DNA of 64,000 nucleotides, taken from positions 620,001 to 684,000 of the forward strand of contig NZ_FNVP01000001.1 in assembly GCF_900108015.1 (NCBI RefSeq), given 5' to 3'. The DNA comes from Flavobacterium urumqiense. GTDB taxonomy: Bacteria > Bacteroidota > Bacteroidia > Flavobacteriales > Flavobacteriaceae. A program made the position numbers and the translations under genes. Shown in pieces: positions 33,903-42,839 of this stretch (position 1 is the stretch's first letter; each line of letters starts with the position of its first letter). The notes beneath the pieces were generated by a model. The model was not told the origin of the DNA and did no database searches. It saw only the letters and a program-made list of their open reading frames with translations.

Positions 33903-35426
33903 ATGAAACAAAAAGTACTCGTCTTATCATTAGCAATATTGATAACTCAGCTAACATTTGGTCAAACGTTGACAACAAATTCTGGAGCTCCAGTAGGAGA
34001 TAATCAAAATTCAAAAACAATCGGGCAAGACGGACAAGTCCTGCTTGAAGATATACATTTGATTGAAAAATTAGCTGCCTTTGACCGTGAACGTATTCCG
34101 GAAAGAGTGGTTCATGCTCGAGGAACTGGTGCTTTTGGAGAATTTGTTGCAGCCTCTGATTTTTCAGATGTTACTATGGCAGATTTCCTAAACAAAGCGG
34201 GTAAAAAAACACCATTATTGGTTCGCTTCTCAACCGTAACACATCAGGCAGGTTCTCCAGAAACGTATCGTGATCCTCGAGGTTTTGCAGTTAAATTTTA
34301 TACAGAACAAGGAAATTATGACTTAGTGGGAAACAATTTGCCTGTTTTCTTTATTCGTGATGCGATGAAGTTTCCGGATATGGTTCATGCCTTTAAACCT
34401 TCTCCAATAACAAATGGCGCATCAGATCCGAATCGAGTATTCGATTTCTTTTCGAATGTGCCAGAATCAACACACATGTTGACTTGGGTATTTTCTGATT
34501 ATGGAATCCCAGCGAATTTTCGCCAAATGGAAGGCAATGGAGTCCATGCTTACAAATGGGTAAATGCGAAAGGCGCAGTTACTTACGTAAAATACAAATG
34601 GGTTCCGCAACAAGAAGTGCGTAATTTATCGCAAGCAGAAGCCAATCTAATTCAATCCACACAAATTGAACATGCCACTTTGGATTTGCGTAATGAAATT
34701 GAAAAAGGGAATTTTCCAAAATGGGATTTGTATGTTCAAATGTTGAAAAAAGAAGATTTTTTGGCTCTGGATTTTAATGCCGTCGATCCTACTAAAATTT
34801 GGCCTGAAAAAATTGCTAAACTGATCAAAGTGGGGACGATGACTTTGAATCAAAATCCTTCAAATTATTTTCAGCAAATAGAGCAAGCCGCTTTTTCGCC
34901 AGCAATTTTGATTCCGGGAATTGAGCCTTCAGAAGATAAATTATTACAAGGAAGATTGTTTTCTTATTCTGACACACAACGCCATCGTTTAGGAGGAAAT
35001 TTTCAACAAATTCCAGTAAATATGCCTAAAAATGGAGTGAATACCTATAATGAAAATGGGTATATGTCGTTGCGCCCTCAAACCGGTAATGTAAATTATC
35101 AGCCTTCAACAAATAAACCGGAGGTTAAGGATGATGCAAAATTCAAATATTCAAAATCGGAATTTGTAAACGTAACAACTGCACAGTCAAAAATTTCAAA
35201 ACCAAATGATTTTGCTCAAGCGGGCGATTTGTACCGTTCTTTTTCTAAGAAAGATCAAGATGCATTAATCTTTAATTTATCAGGAGCGTTAAAACAAGTA
35301 AAAAACAAAGTGATTGTAGCTAAAATGATTTCTCATTTTTATCAAGCGGATAGTGATTATGGAATCCGTTTAGCAAAAGAGCTTAAAATGGATCGTAAAG
35401 AATTAGAATCTTTGATGATGCAATAA
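33903..35426 (+). CDS. katA: Exported monofunctional haem catalase
   Basis: This 507-residue enzyme breaks hydrogen peroxide into water and oxygen. A clear signal peptide (KQKVLVLSLAILITQLTFGQ) indicates export to the periplasm, unusual for catalases though known in several Gram-negatives. Catalytic His lies in ERVVHARGTGAFGEF, the active-site Asn region in FFIRDAMKFPDMVHA, and the proximal haem Tyr in RLFSYSDTQRHRLGGNF. There is no C-terminal flavodoxin-like domain, so it is a small-subunit catalase. It is controlled from the oxyR intergenic region and followed by an exported ankyrin gene. Confidence 0.94.
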   Translation: MKQKVLVLSLAILITQLTFGQTLTTNSGAPVGDNQNSKTIGQDGQVLLEDIHLIEKLAAFDRERIPERVVHARGTGAFGEFVAASDFSDVTMADFLNKAGKKTPLLVRFSTVTHQAGSPETYRDPRGFAVKFYTEQGNYDLVGNNLPVFFIRDAMKFPDMVHAFKPSPITNGASDPNRVFDFFSNVPESTHMLTWVFSDYGIPANFRQMEGNGVHAYKWVNAKGAVTYVKYKWVPQQEVRNLSQAEANLIQSTQIEHATLDLRNEIEKGNFPKWDLYVQMLKKEDFLALDFNAVDPTKIWPEKIAKLIKVGTMTLNQNPSNYFQQIEQAAFSPAILIPGIEPSEDKLLQGRLFSYSDTQRHRLGGNFQQIPVNMPKNGVNTYNENGYMSLRPQTGNVNYQPSTNKPEVKDDAKFKYSKSEFVNVTTAQSKISKPNDFAQAGDLYRSFSKKDQDALIFNLSGALKQVKNKVIVAKMISHFYQADSDYGIRLAKELKMDRKELESLMMQ

Positions 35427-35445
35427 TTATAAGTAAGATTTAATA

Positions 35446-35470
35446 AAGGGGCGTTTTTTAACGCTCCTTT
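35446..35470 (+). terminator. Weak hairpin between catalase and ankyrin genes
   Basis: AAAGGGGCGT pairs with ACGCTCCTTT (one G-T pair) around a T-rich loop. There is no strong T tail, so partial read-through into the ankyrin gene is likely. Confidence 0.45.
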
Positions 35471-35485
35471 AGTTATTTTAAAAAT

Positions 35486-36001
35486 ATGAAAAAAATAATT
35501 TTTACATTATTGATTTTGATTTCTGGTTTTTTGAATGCGCAGAACAAAGATGTTTTTGAAGCAGCAAGAACAAATGATTTAAAAACGATTGAAAACTTTG
35601 TAAAGGAAAGGAATGATATAAACCTATTAAATTCCTCCGGTTACAGTTTGCTCACTTTGTCCGTTTACAATAATAATTATGAGGTTGCAGCATATTTGAT
35701 TTCGCAAAAAGCAAATTTAGATATTCAGGATTCTTCCGGTAATTCAGCTTTGATGGGCGCTTGTTTTAAAGGGTATTCTTCGCTAGCAAAATTGTTATTG
35801 ATACACAAAGCGAGTCCAGACTTAATAAATTATAATAAGGCAAATGCTTTGTTTTTTGCAGCAACTTTTGGTCAGGAAAAATGTGTAGAAATTTTGTTGA
35901 AATATAAAATCAATACGCATCAGATGGATATTTTTGGAAAAACGGCTTTAGACTATGCAGTGAACCAAGAAAATGAGGCCATCATTTCCTTATTAAAATA
36001 A
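35486..36001 (+). CDS. Exported ankyrin-repeat protein next to catalase
   Basis: This 171-residue protein has a signal peptide (KKIIFTLLILISGFLNAQ) and about four ankyrin repeats (about 22-170). Examples are NSSGYSLLTLSVYNNNYEVA, DSSGNSALMGACFKGYSSLA and DIFGKTALDYAVNQENEAII. In Pseudomonas an exported ankyrin protein (AnkB) is encoded beside a catalase and is needed for full catalase activity; the same role is a reasonable inference here since both proteins are exported. The weak hairpin between the genes allows co-transcription. Confidence 0.85.
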   Translation: MKKIIFTLLILISGFLNAQNKDVFEAARTNDLKTIENFVKERNDINLLNSSGYSLLTLSVYNNNYEVAAYLISQKANLDIQDSSGNSALMGACFKGYSSLAKLLLIHKASPDLINYNKANALFFAATFGQEKCVEILLKYKINTHQMDIFGKTALDYAVNQENEAIISLLK

Positions 36002-36113
36002 AGATATTTTGATTATGTCATTATGTTTTAATAAATAAAAAATGCTTTTATTTATGGTGTAAATTATTTAAAAGCTACTGCTTAAATTGGCAAAACTTTA
36101 CGACTGAGACTCT

Positions 36114-36144
36114 TTGCAATTTTACAACTTATAAACTATCTTTG
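36114..36144 (+). promoter_or_regulatory. Bacteroidota-type promoter of the PfkB kinase gene
   Basis: TTG (36114-36116), a 20-base spacer and TATCTTTG (36137-36144) lie 23 bases before the ATG. Confidence 0.65.
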
Positions 36145-36167
36145 CGCTTTAATTCGAAAAAGAAAAA

Positions 36168-37091
36168 ATGAATAAATTATTGATTGTTGGAACTGTAGCT
36201 TTCGACGCAATTGAAACTCCTTTTGGTAAAACAGATAAAATTTTAGGCGGCGCAGCAACATACATTGGACTTTCGGCTTCTTTTTTTAATTTACAGTCTG
36301 CCATCGTTTCTGTAGTTGGTGATGATTTTCCACAAGAATATTTAGATTTATTAACGGATAGAAATATTGATATTTCTGGTCTTGAAGTAGTCAAAGGTGG
36401 AAAAACGTTCTTTTGGAGCGGTTTATATCACAATGATTTAAATTCAAGAGATACATTGGCAACAGAGCTTAATGTTTTGGCTGATTTTCAACCTAAAGTA
36501 CCTCAAAATTTCAAAAATGCTGATGTAGTGATGTTAGGAAACTTGCATCCATTGGTGCAAAGTAGTGTTCTGGATCAAATGGAAATCAAACCAAAATTAG
36601 TAGCATTAGATACTATGAATTTTTGGATGGACTGCGCTTTACCAGAATTATTGGAAGTAATAAAACGTGTGGATGTTATTACCATTAATGACGAAGAAGC
36701 CAGACAGCTTTCCGGTGAATATTCATTAGTTAAAGCCGCCGCCTTAATTCAAGCTATGGGACCAAAATATGTGGTAATAAAAAAGGGAGAACACGGTGCG
36801 CTTTTGTTTTATAATAAAGAAGTATTCTTTGCTCCAGCGTTACCGTTAGAAGAAGTTTTTGATCCAACAGGAGCGGGAGACACCTTTGCAGGTGGATTTG
36901 CAGGATTTATTACGCAGAGTGAAAATGTTTCATTCGAAAATATGAAAAACGCAATTATACATGGATCAAATTTAGCTTCATTTTGTGTGGAGAAATTTGG
37001 AACCGAAAGAATGGTTGATTTAGAGAAAAAAGAAGTGTTGTCAAGATTGCAACAATTTAAATCTCTTACCCAATTTGATATAGAATTATAA
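36168..37091 (+). CDS. PfkB-family carbohydrate kinase
   Basis: This 307-residue sugar or nucleoside kinase of the ribokinase fold has GGAATYIGLSASFF near the N-terminus (substrate side). FDPTGAGDTFAGGFAGF is the family signature 2 with the catalytic Asp and anion hole, and VVIKKGEHGALLF precedes it. Substrate is uncertain: adenosine, ribose and fructose kinases all look alike at this level. It has its own promoter and ends at a GAAA-loop terminator, so it is probably not in one transcript with the following purF. Confidence 0.87.
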   Translation: MNKLLIVGTVAFDAIETPFGKTDKILGGAATYIGLSASFFNLQSAIVSVVGDDFPQEYLDLLTDRNIDISGLEVVKGGKTFFWSGLYHNDLNSRDTLATELNVLADFQPKVPQNFKNADVVMLGNLHPLVQSSVLDQMEIKPKLVALDTMNFWMDCALPELLEVIKRVDVITINDEEARQLSGEYSLVKAAALIQAMGPKYVVIKKGEHGALLFYNKEVFFAPALPLEEVFDPTGAGDTFAGGFAGFITQSENVSFENMKNAIIHGSNLASFCVEKFGTERMVDLEKKEVLSRLQQFKSLTQFDIEL

Positions 37092-37098
37092 TGTTTTG

Positions 37099-37121
37099 AA
37101 ACCTCGGAAACGAGGTTTTTT
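37099..37121 (+). terminator. Rho-independent terminator after the PfkB kinase gene
   Basis: The stem AAACCTCG/CGAGGTTT closes a GAAA loop, followed by a T run. Confidence 0.85.
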
Positions 37122-37210
37122 TAATTGGAAAAAAAGAATAAAACACGAGTTACCTATATTTTCACGGCTAGAAATTAGTAGAATAGTGAAAACCGAAAGT
37201 ACATCAAATC

Positions 37211-37272
37211 TCGTCTCCCTCTCCATTGGAGAGTTTCGTTCCGTCCCGACGCTTCGGAAATCGTGGGGAAAG
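37211..37272 (+). repeat. GC-richer inverted-repeat block upstream of purF
   Basis: It contains the hairpin CTCTCC/GGAGAG (37219-37233) and a second stem TTCCG/CGGAA (37239-37259). Base composition is clearly richer in G+C than the surrounding sequence. It may be a degenerate genomic repeat or a 5' leader structure of purF. Confidence 0.4.
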
Positions 37273-37307
37273 AGAAAAATAATTACACAACTACAAACAA
37301 CTACACA

Positions 37308-39206
37308 ATGAGCGACGCTTTACAACACGAATGTGGAATAGCACTAGTTAGACTACTCAAACCGCTTGAATTTTACAAGGAGAAATACGGAACTGCTTTC
37401 TACGGAGTACAAAAAATGTATCTCCTAATGGAAAAGCAACACAATCGTGGACAGGATGGTGCAGGTTTTGCAAGTATAAAATTAGACATGGAGCCGGGAG
37501 AACGTTACATCAGCAGAGTACGTTCTAATCATGCACAACCTATTCAAGATGTTTTTGCACAAATAAATGATAGAATAAATGAAGAAATGGCAGCTCATCC
37601 GGAATATGCGGACGATGTGGCTCTTCAAAAAGAAAATATTCCTTACATCGGCGAATTGTTTTTGGGACATGTTCGTTACGGTACATTTGGTAAAAATAGT
37701 ATTGAAAGCGTTCATCCATTTTTGCGTCAGAACAACTGGATGCACAGAAACCTGATTTTGGCGGGTAATTTCAATATGACTAATGTAAAAGAACTTTTTC
37801 AAAGTTTAGTGGAATTAGGGCAACATCCAAAAGAAATGGCAGATACCGTTACTGTAATGGAAAAAATTGGTCATTTTCTTGATGGCGCGGTAACTGATTT
37901 ATATCAGGAATGCAAAAATGATGGACTAACTAAAAGAGAAGCATCAGCAATAATTGCTGAAAAATTAGATGTAGCTAAAATCTTGACCAGAGCTTCAAAA
38001 AATTTAGATGGAGGTTATGCAATGGCTGGACTTTTAGGACACGGCGATTCTTTTGTATTCAGAGATCCGGCAGGAATACGTCCCGCTTATTTTTATCAAG
38101 ATGATGAAATAGTGGTTGTTGCTTCTGAAAGACCAGTTATACAAACCGTATTCAATGTACCTTTTGAAAAAGTACAGGAAATTGAGCCCGGAAAAGCTTT
38201 AATAATAAAGAAAAACGGAACTGTTTCTATGCAGGAAATCCTGCCGGCTACAGTTAAAAAAGCATGTTCGTTTGAACGTATTTATTTTTCTAGAGGAAGT
38301 GACGCTGAAATATATCAAGAAAGAAAAATGCTAGGGAAACTTATTTTGCCTGCTGTTTTGGAGTCAATTGACGAAGACACAGACAATACTGTTTTTTCTT
38401 ATATTCCAAATACTGCCGAAACCTCATTTTACGGATTGGTTGAAGCAGCTCAGGATTTCTTGAACCAAAGAAAGAACAATTACATTCTTGAAAACAGGAA
38501 TACATTGACGAAGGATTCTTTGCAAGAATTGCTTTCAGTAAAAATCCGGACGGAGAAAGTAGCGATTAAAGATGCAAAACTGAGAACGTTTATCACAGAG
38601 GATAGTAGTCGTGATGATTTAGTGGCGCACGTATATGATGTTACTTATGGTGTAATAAAACCAACAGACAATTTGGTGATTATTGACGATAGTATTGTAC
38701 GTGGAACTACACTGAAAATGAGTATCATTAAAATGATGGATCGTTTGAATCCAAAAAGAATAGTAATTGTTTCCTCAGCACCACAAATAAGATATCCGGA
38801 TTGTTACGGAATCGATATGGCTAAATTGGAAGGTTTGGTTGCATTTAAAGCAGCATTGGAATTATTGAAAGAAAGAAACTTGTATCACATTGTTGATGAA
38901 GTGTATGTGAAATGTAAAGCACAGGAAAACTTTAAAGACCATGACGTAGTAAATTATGTTACGGCTATATATGAGCCATTTCAGCCTCAGGAAGTTTCAG
39001 ATAAAATTGCTGAAATGTTGAGTTCTCCTGAAATAAATGCAGAAGTAAAAATAATATTCCAAACAGTGGAAGATTTGCATATTGCTTGTCCAAAAAACTT
39101 AGGGGATTGGTACTTTACCGGTGATTATCCTACGGCAGGCGGTAACCGAGTGGTGAATAGGGCATTTATGAATTTTTATGAGGGAAAAGACGTAAGAGCT
39201 TACTGA
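37308..39206 (+). CDS. purF: Amidophosphoribosyltransferase, long Bacteroidota form
   Basis: This 632-residue enzyme makes phosphoribosylamine from PRPP and glutamine, the first step of purine synthesis. The N-terminal Ntn glutaminase starts at Cys9 (HECGIALVR), so an 8-residue propeptide would be removed. The phosphoribosyltransferase part has VIIDDSIVRGTTLK, the PRPP loop. The protein is over 100 residues longer than typical PurF, with insertions in the glutaminase part and a C-terminal extension (about 560-632). ATG at 37308 places Cys9 correctly. The 216-base upstream gap holds a terminator and inverted repeats. Confidence 0.88.
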   Translation: MSDALQHECGIALVRLLKPLEFYKEKYGTAFYGVQKMYLLMEKQHNRGQDGAGFASIKLDMEPGERYISRVRSNHAQPIQDVFAQINDRINEEMAAHPEYADDVALQKENIPYIGELFLGHVRYGTFGKNSIESVHPFLRQNNWMHRNLILAGNFNMTNVKELFQSLVELGQHPKEMADTVTVMEKIGHFLDGAVTDLYQECKNDGLTKREASAIIAEKLDVAKILTRASKNLDGGYAMAGLLGHGDSFVFRDPAGIRPAYFYQDDEIVVVASERPVIQTVFNVPFEKVQEIEPGKALIIKKNGTVSMQEILPATVKKACSFERIYFSRGSDAEIYQERKMLGKLILPAVLESIDEDTDNTVFSYIPNTAETSFYGLVEAAQDFLNQRKNNYILENRNTLTKDSLQELLSVKIRTEKVAIKDAKLRTFITEDSSRDDLVAHVYDVTYGVIKPTDNLVIIDDSIVRGTTLKMSIIKMMDRLNPKRIVIVSSAPQIRYPDCYGIDMAKLEGLVAFKAALELLKERNLYHIVDEVYVKCKAQENFKDHDVVNYVTAIYEPFQPQEVSDKIAEMLSSPEINAEVKIIFQTVEDLHIACPKNLGDWYFTGDYPTAGGNRVVNRAFMNFYEGKDVRAY

Positions 39207-39340
39207 TAAACGATCGTGATTCCGTAATTAAACGTTTTTATATGTTATTCATCTAATTTATTTGTTTAGAACATATAACTACTATAAATTTACTCTGCCA
39301 TATAACATTAGTAGGTTAAGTTTATGGTAGATTTGGGGCA

Positions 39341-39370
39341 AAAAGGGTGGAAGCAATTCCACCTTTTTTA
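39341..39370 (+). terminator. Rho-independent terminator after purF
   Basis: The stem GGTGGAA/TTCCACC, extended by A/T pairs, has a T run after it. Confidence 0.7.
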
Positions 39371-39400
39371 TTGGAATAAAGTCAAGAAATAAAATAAATA

Positions 39401-39437
39401 AAAAGCGCCGATTTCAAATTTTGAAATCGGCGCTTTT
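39401..39437. terminator. Near-perfect 18-bp palindrome, bidirectional terminator
   Basis: AAAAGCGCCGATTTCAAA is followed after one base by its exact complement. A and T tracts on the flanks suit termination of both purF and sod transcripts. Confidence 0.8.
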
Positions 39438-39521
39438 TTATAAGAGAAAAGAAAGAAGAGGCAAGATTTAAAGAAATATTCTAATAAATCTTTTATCTAG
39501 TCTCTTTCAGCTAATAAAAAA

Positions 39522-40130
39522 TTATTTTTCTAAAGCATATCTTCTTGAAACTTCCGTCCAGTTAATTACATTGAAAAACGCTTCAATATAATCCGGTCTT
39601 CTGTTTTGGTAATGCAAATAATAAGCATGTTCCCAAACGTCCATTCCTAAAATTGGAGTTCCGCCGCAACCTACACCAGGCATTAATGGATTGTCTTGGT
39701 TTGGAGTGCCGCATACATCTAGTTTTCCCCCTTTATGAACACATAACCATGCCCAACCAGAACCAAATTGTGTAACACCAGCTTTGCTAAATTTTGCTTT
39801 AAACTCTTCAAAAGTTCCAAAAGCAGCTTCAATTGCAGCCAATAAATCACCGGTCGGAAGACCACCACCGTTCGGAGTCATTACAGTCCAATACAAATTG
39901 TGGTTGTAAAATCCGCCACCATTGTTACGAACCACCATGTTTTTCATGTCAAGATTAATCAAGATATTTTCAATAGTTTTACCTTCTAAATCTGTTCCGG
40001 CAATCGCTGCATTAACATTGGTAATGTAAGCGTTATGATGTTTTGTATGATGAATTTCCATCGTGCGTGCATCAATATAAGGTTCTAATGCGTCATACGC
40101 ATAAGGTAATTGTGGTAATTCAAATGCCAT
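39522..40130 (-). CDS. Superoxide dismutase, Fe/Mn type
   Basis: This 202-residue enzyme converts superoxide to hydrogen peroxide and oxygen. Metal ligands are His in [13 protein letters not shown], His in [10 protein letters not shown], and Asp and His in [20 protein letters not shown]. The conserved [13 protein letters not shown] and GSGWAWL segments are present. Whether it uses iron or manganese cannot be settled by eye. There is no signal peptide, so it is cytoplasmic. A minus-strand TAAATTTG -7-like element lies upstream. It is monocistronic. Confidence 0.95.
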   Translation of the reverse strand: MAFELPQLPYAYDALEPYIDARTMEIHHTKHHNAYITNVNAAIAGTDLEGKTIENILINLDMKNMVVRNNGGGFYNHNLYWTVMTPNGGGLPTGDLLAAIEAAFGTFEEFKAKFSKAGVTQFGSGWAWLCVHKGGKLDVCGTPNQDNPLMPGVGCGGTPILGMDVWEHAYYLHYQNRRPDYIEAFFNVINWTEVSRRYALEK

Positions 40131-40464
40131 AATATGATTGTTTAAATTAATTTATAATAATATTTTATTCAAATTTATACATTTAACTTTATAATCGGAA
40201 ATTCTATTTAGTTATAATTTCATTAAATTAACTGATAGTGTGCTCTTTTTAATTCGATATATAATTGTAACAGGCTCGTTTTTAGGAGCAATTTCCTGCT
40301 TTTCACTGCAATCTTTTTATCCGCCGAAAAGGCGAATAAAAAGGATTTTCGTTGCAATCAGGGCTAAAAAAAACACTATTTTCCACAATGCTATTTCATT
40401 TTCAAAATATAGTATAAGTTTAAATTACTTTTTTGCTGTCAATAGGTAGATTAAAAAAGCTATT
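40131..40464. other. Intergenic region between sod and comF
   Basis: AT-rich. It contains repeat copy 2 (40285-40366) and no gene that I can support. Confidence 0.6.
40285..40366 (+). repeat. Dispersed hairpin repeat, copy 2
   Basis: The ends are GGAGCAATTTCCTGCT and ATCAGGGCTA. The central stem is ATCTTTTTATCCGCC paired with GGCGAATAAAAAGGAT around a GAAAA loop. It shares its ends with copies at 10911 and 57102 but not its stem sequence. Confidence 0.75.
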
Positions 40465-41148
40465 TTAAGATTGTGCCATCGCCATGCAAATTATACTGAT
40501 TTTAGCCCCTGGAATTTTCAATAATGCACGAGAGCAAGCTTCTAAGGTTGCTCCGGTTGTAATAACATCATCAATTAAAAGAAAATGTTTATTGTGATTT
40601 TTTTCCGTAAAAGAAACATCAAAAATAGTTTCGATTCCTTCTGTTCTTCCCAAAAGGGTTTTCTTGGATTGTGTTTTTGAATATACATTTCTAATTAGTA
40701 GGGAATCATTATAATCGATATTTAAACTAGAAGAAAGTGCAGTCCCAAAAGCCGTTACCTGATTGTATCCTCTTTCTTTTAACTTTTTTCGGTGTAATGG
40801 AACAGGAATAATTTCATCAACAGATTGTAATAACTCAATGTTCTTTAAATCTTCGGAGTACCATTCGCCCAAAACAGTTCCTATTTCCTCATGTCCTTTA
40901 TATTTCAAATTATGAATGAGTTCTTGTACAATCCCTTTTTTATGAAAATAAAATAATGCTGAGGTATGAAGTACAGGAATTCTTCCGTAAAACTTTTTGA
41001 ATGCATCATTCTCTGGATTTAAGTGATGATTCGTCAACGGAATATCGTGCCTGCAAACGGTACAAATCACATTTTCATTTGATAATAAAAAGGAGCTGCA
41101 ACCGGAACAGACTTTTGGAAAAAAGAGATTTATAATGCTTTCAAACAT
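40465..41148 (-). CDS. ComF-family phosphoribosyltransferase-like protein
   Basis: This 227-residue protein has an N-terminal zinc-binding element (CSGCSSFLL and CTVCRHDI, four Cys) and a type I phosphoribosyltransferase domain with the PRPP loop LLIDDVITTGATLEAC. Family members (ComF/GntX) act in natural transformation; ComFC helps bring single-stranded DNA into the cytoplasm. Length is typical. It is divergent from glyS and has no companion competence gene in this window. Confidence 0.88.
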   Translation of the reverse strand: MFESIINLFFPKVCSGCSSFLLSNENVICTVCRHDIPLTNHHLNPENDAFKKFYGRIPVLHTSALFYFHKKGIVQELIHNLKYKGHEEIGTVLGEWYSEDLKNIELLQSVDEIIPVPLHRKKLKERGYNQVTAFGTALSSSLNIDYNDSLLIRNVYSKTQSKKTLLGRTEGIETIFDVSFTEKNHNKHFLLIDDVITTGATLEACSRALLKIPGAKISIICMAMAQS

Positions 41149-41245
41149 GTAATCAAGGATTTATTTATAAAAATAGACAAATCAATGCTTCAATCTTTAA
41201 CAATTTTCTTTTTTTTAAGTTCACTTTTTATATTTTTGCACTATT

Positions 41246-42787
41246 ATGGCAAAACAAGAAGATTTATTTAAGAATGTAATTTCGCACGCAAAAGAATACG
41301 GATTTATTTTTCCGTCAAGCGAAATTTACGATGGTTTAAGTGCAGTCTATGATTATGCACAAAACGGAGTAGAATTAAAAAAGAACATACGCGAATATTG
41401 GTGGAAAGCGATGGTTCAACTAAACGATAACATCGTAGGTCTTGACGCGTCTATATTGATGCATCCAACTACTTGGAAAGCTTCAGGCCACGTAGATGCT
41501 TTCAACGATCCATTGATTGACAACAAAGATTCAAAAAGAAGATATAGAGCCGATGTTTTGATTGAAGATTACGCCGAGAAGCTGAATCAAAAAGCAATTA
41601 AAGAAATCGAAAAAGCAAGAACTCGTTTTGGTGATGCTTTCAACGAACAGGAATTTGTAACTACAAATGCTAGAGTTGTTGAGTACAAAGCCAAAGAAAA
41701 AGAAATTTTGGAAAGAATGGCTCGCTCGCTTGGTAACGAAGATCTTGAAGATGTAAAAGCATTAATCGAAGAATTAGAAATTGCCGACCCGGAAACGGGT
41801 TCCAGAAATTGGACTGAAGTACGCCAATTTAACTTGATGTTTGGTACCAAATTAGGAGCCTCAGCTGATACAGCTATGGATTTGTATTTGCGTCCAGAAA
41901 CAGCTCAGGGTATTTTTGTCAACTTCCTGAATGTTCAAAAATCAGGAAGAATGAAAGTTCCTTTTGGAATTGCACAAACAGGGAAGGCGTTTAGAAATGA
42001 AATAGTAGCAAGACAATTTATTTTCCGTATGCGGGAGTTTGAACAAATGGAAATGCAATTTTTTGTTCGTCCGGGCGATGAAATGAAATGGTACGAACAT
42101 TGGAAAACAGCTAGACTTAATTGGCATTTGTCACTTGGTTTAGGAAAAGAAAATTACCGTTTCCACGATCACGAAAAATTAGCGCATTATGCTAATGCAG
42201 CGGCCGATATTGAGTTTAATTTTCCTTTTGGATTTAAAGAATTGGAAGGAATTCACTCTCGCACTGATTTTGACTTGAAAGCACACGAACAGTTCTCCGG
42301 CAGAAAATTACAATATTTTGATGCTGAATTGAATCAGAATTACGTTCCTTATGTAGTGGAAACTTCGGTAGGATTAGACAGAATGTTCTTGGCAGTTTTT
42401 GCAACCTCGTTAAAAGAAGAAACTTTAGAAGATGGTTCTACAAGAACAGTTCTGAAATTACCATCAGTTTTGGCTCCAACAAAAGCGGCGGTTTTACCGT
42501 TAGTTAAAAAAGACGGGTTGCCAGAAATCGCACATAAAATTGTTGACGATTTACGTTGGGATTTCAATGTGGCATATGATGAAAAAGATGCAGTAGGAAG
42601 ACGTTACAGAAGACAAGATGCGCTAGGAACTCCATTCTGTATTACTGTAGATCATCAAACTATTGAGGACGCAACGGTAACCATTCGTCACAGAGATACA
42701 ATGAAACAAGATCGTGTAAACATTGCCGACTTGAAAGCAATTATAGAAAATGAAGTTTCGATTAAAAACTGGTTGATGAAAATGTAA
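41246..42787 (+). CDS. glyS: Glycine--tRNA ligase, single-subunit dimeric type
   Basis: This 513-residue class II synthetase is of the alpha2 kind also found in eukaryotes and archaea, not the tetrameric E. coli kind. The N-terminus FKNVISHAKEYGFIFPSSEIY, here FKNVISHAKEYGFIFPSS, begins the catalytic core. YLRPETAQGIFVNF is motif 2 region, FRNEIVARQFIFRMREFEQME (as RQFIFRMREFEQME) follows, and GLDRMFLAVFA is motif 3. The anticodon-binding domain runs from about 415. A TATTTTTG element at 41231-41238 ends only 7 bases before the ATG, implying a very short leader. Confidence 0.97.
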   Translation: MAKQEDLFKNVISHAKEYGFIFPSSEIYDGLSAVYDYAQNGVELKKNIREYWWKAMVQLNDNIVGLDASILMHPTTWKASGHVDAFNDPLIDNKDSKRRYRADVLIEDYAEKLNQKAIKEIEKARTRFGDAFNEQEFVTTNARVVEYKAKEKEILERMARSLGNEDLEDVKALIEELEIADPETGSRNWTEVRQFNLMFGTKLGASADTAMDLYLRPETAQGIFVNFLNVQKSGRMKVPFGIAQTGKAFRNEIVARQFIFRMREFEQMEMQFFVRPGDEMKWYEHWKTARLNWHLSLGLGKENYRFHDHEKLAHYANAAADIEFNFPFGFKELEGIHSRTDFDLKAHEQFSGRKLQYFDAELNQNYVPYVVETSVGLDRMFLAVFATSLKEETLEDGSTRTVLKLPSVLAPTKAAVLPLVKKDGLPEIAHKIVDDLRWDFNVAYDEKDAVGRRYRRQDALGTPFCITVDHQTIEDATVTIRHRDTMKQDRVNIADLKAIIENEVSIKNWLMKM

Positions 42788-42807
42788 TCAAACTATTGTA
42801 TTTAAAT

Positions 42808-42837
42808 AAAAAAGCTTTTCGATTGAAAAGCTTTTTT
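42808..42837. terminator. Bidirectional terminator after glyS
   Basis: A 13-bp perfect stem (AAAAAAGCTTTTC) has a GATT loop. It is shared with the convergent OMP gene. Confidence 0.85.
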
Positions 42838-42839
42838 GT

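Larger units (their letters stand above)
39207..39521. other. Intergenic region between purF and sod
   Basis: It holds two terminators (39341-39370 and 39401-39437) and an AT-rich part before them. No gene is seen. Confidence 0.6.

Noticed and set aside
37096..37311. Short plus-strand ORF between the PfkB kinase and purF
   Set aside because: It begins with TTG inside the terminator stem, covers the inverted-repeat block and has no recognisable protein features.
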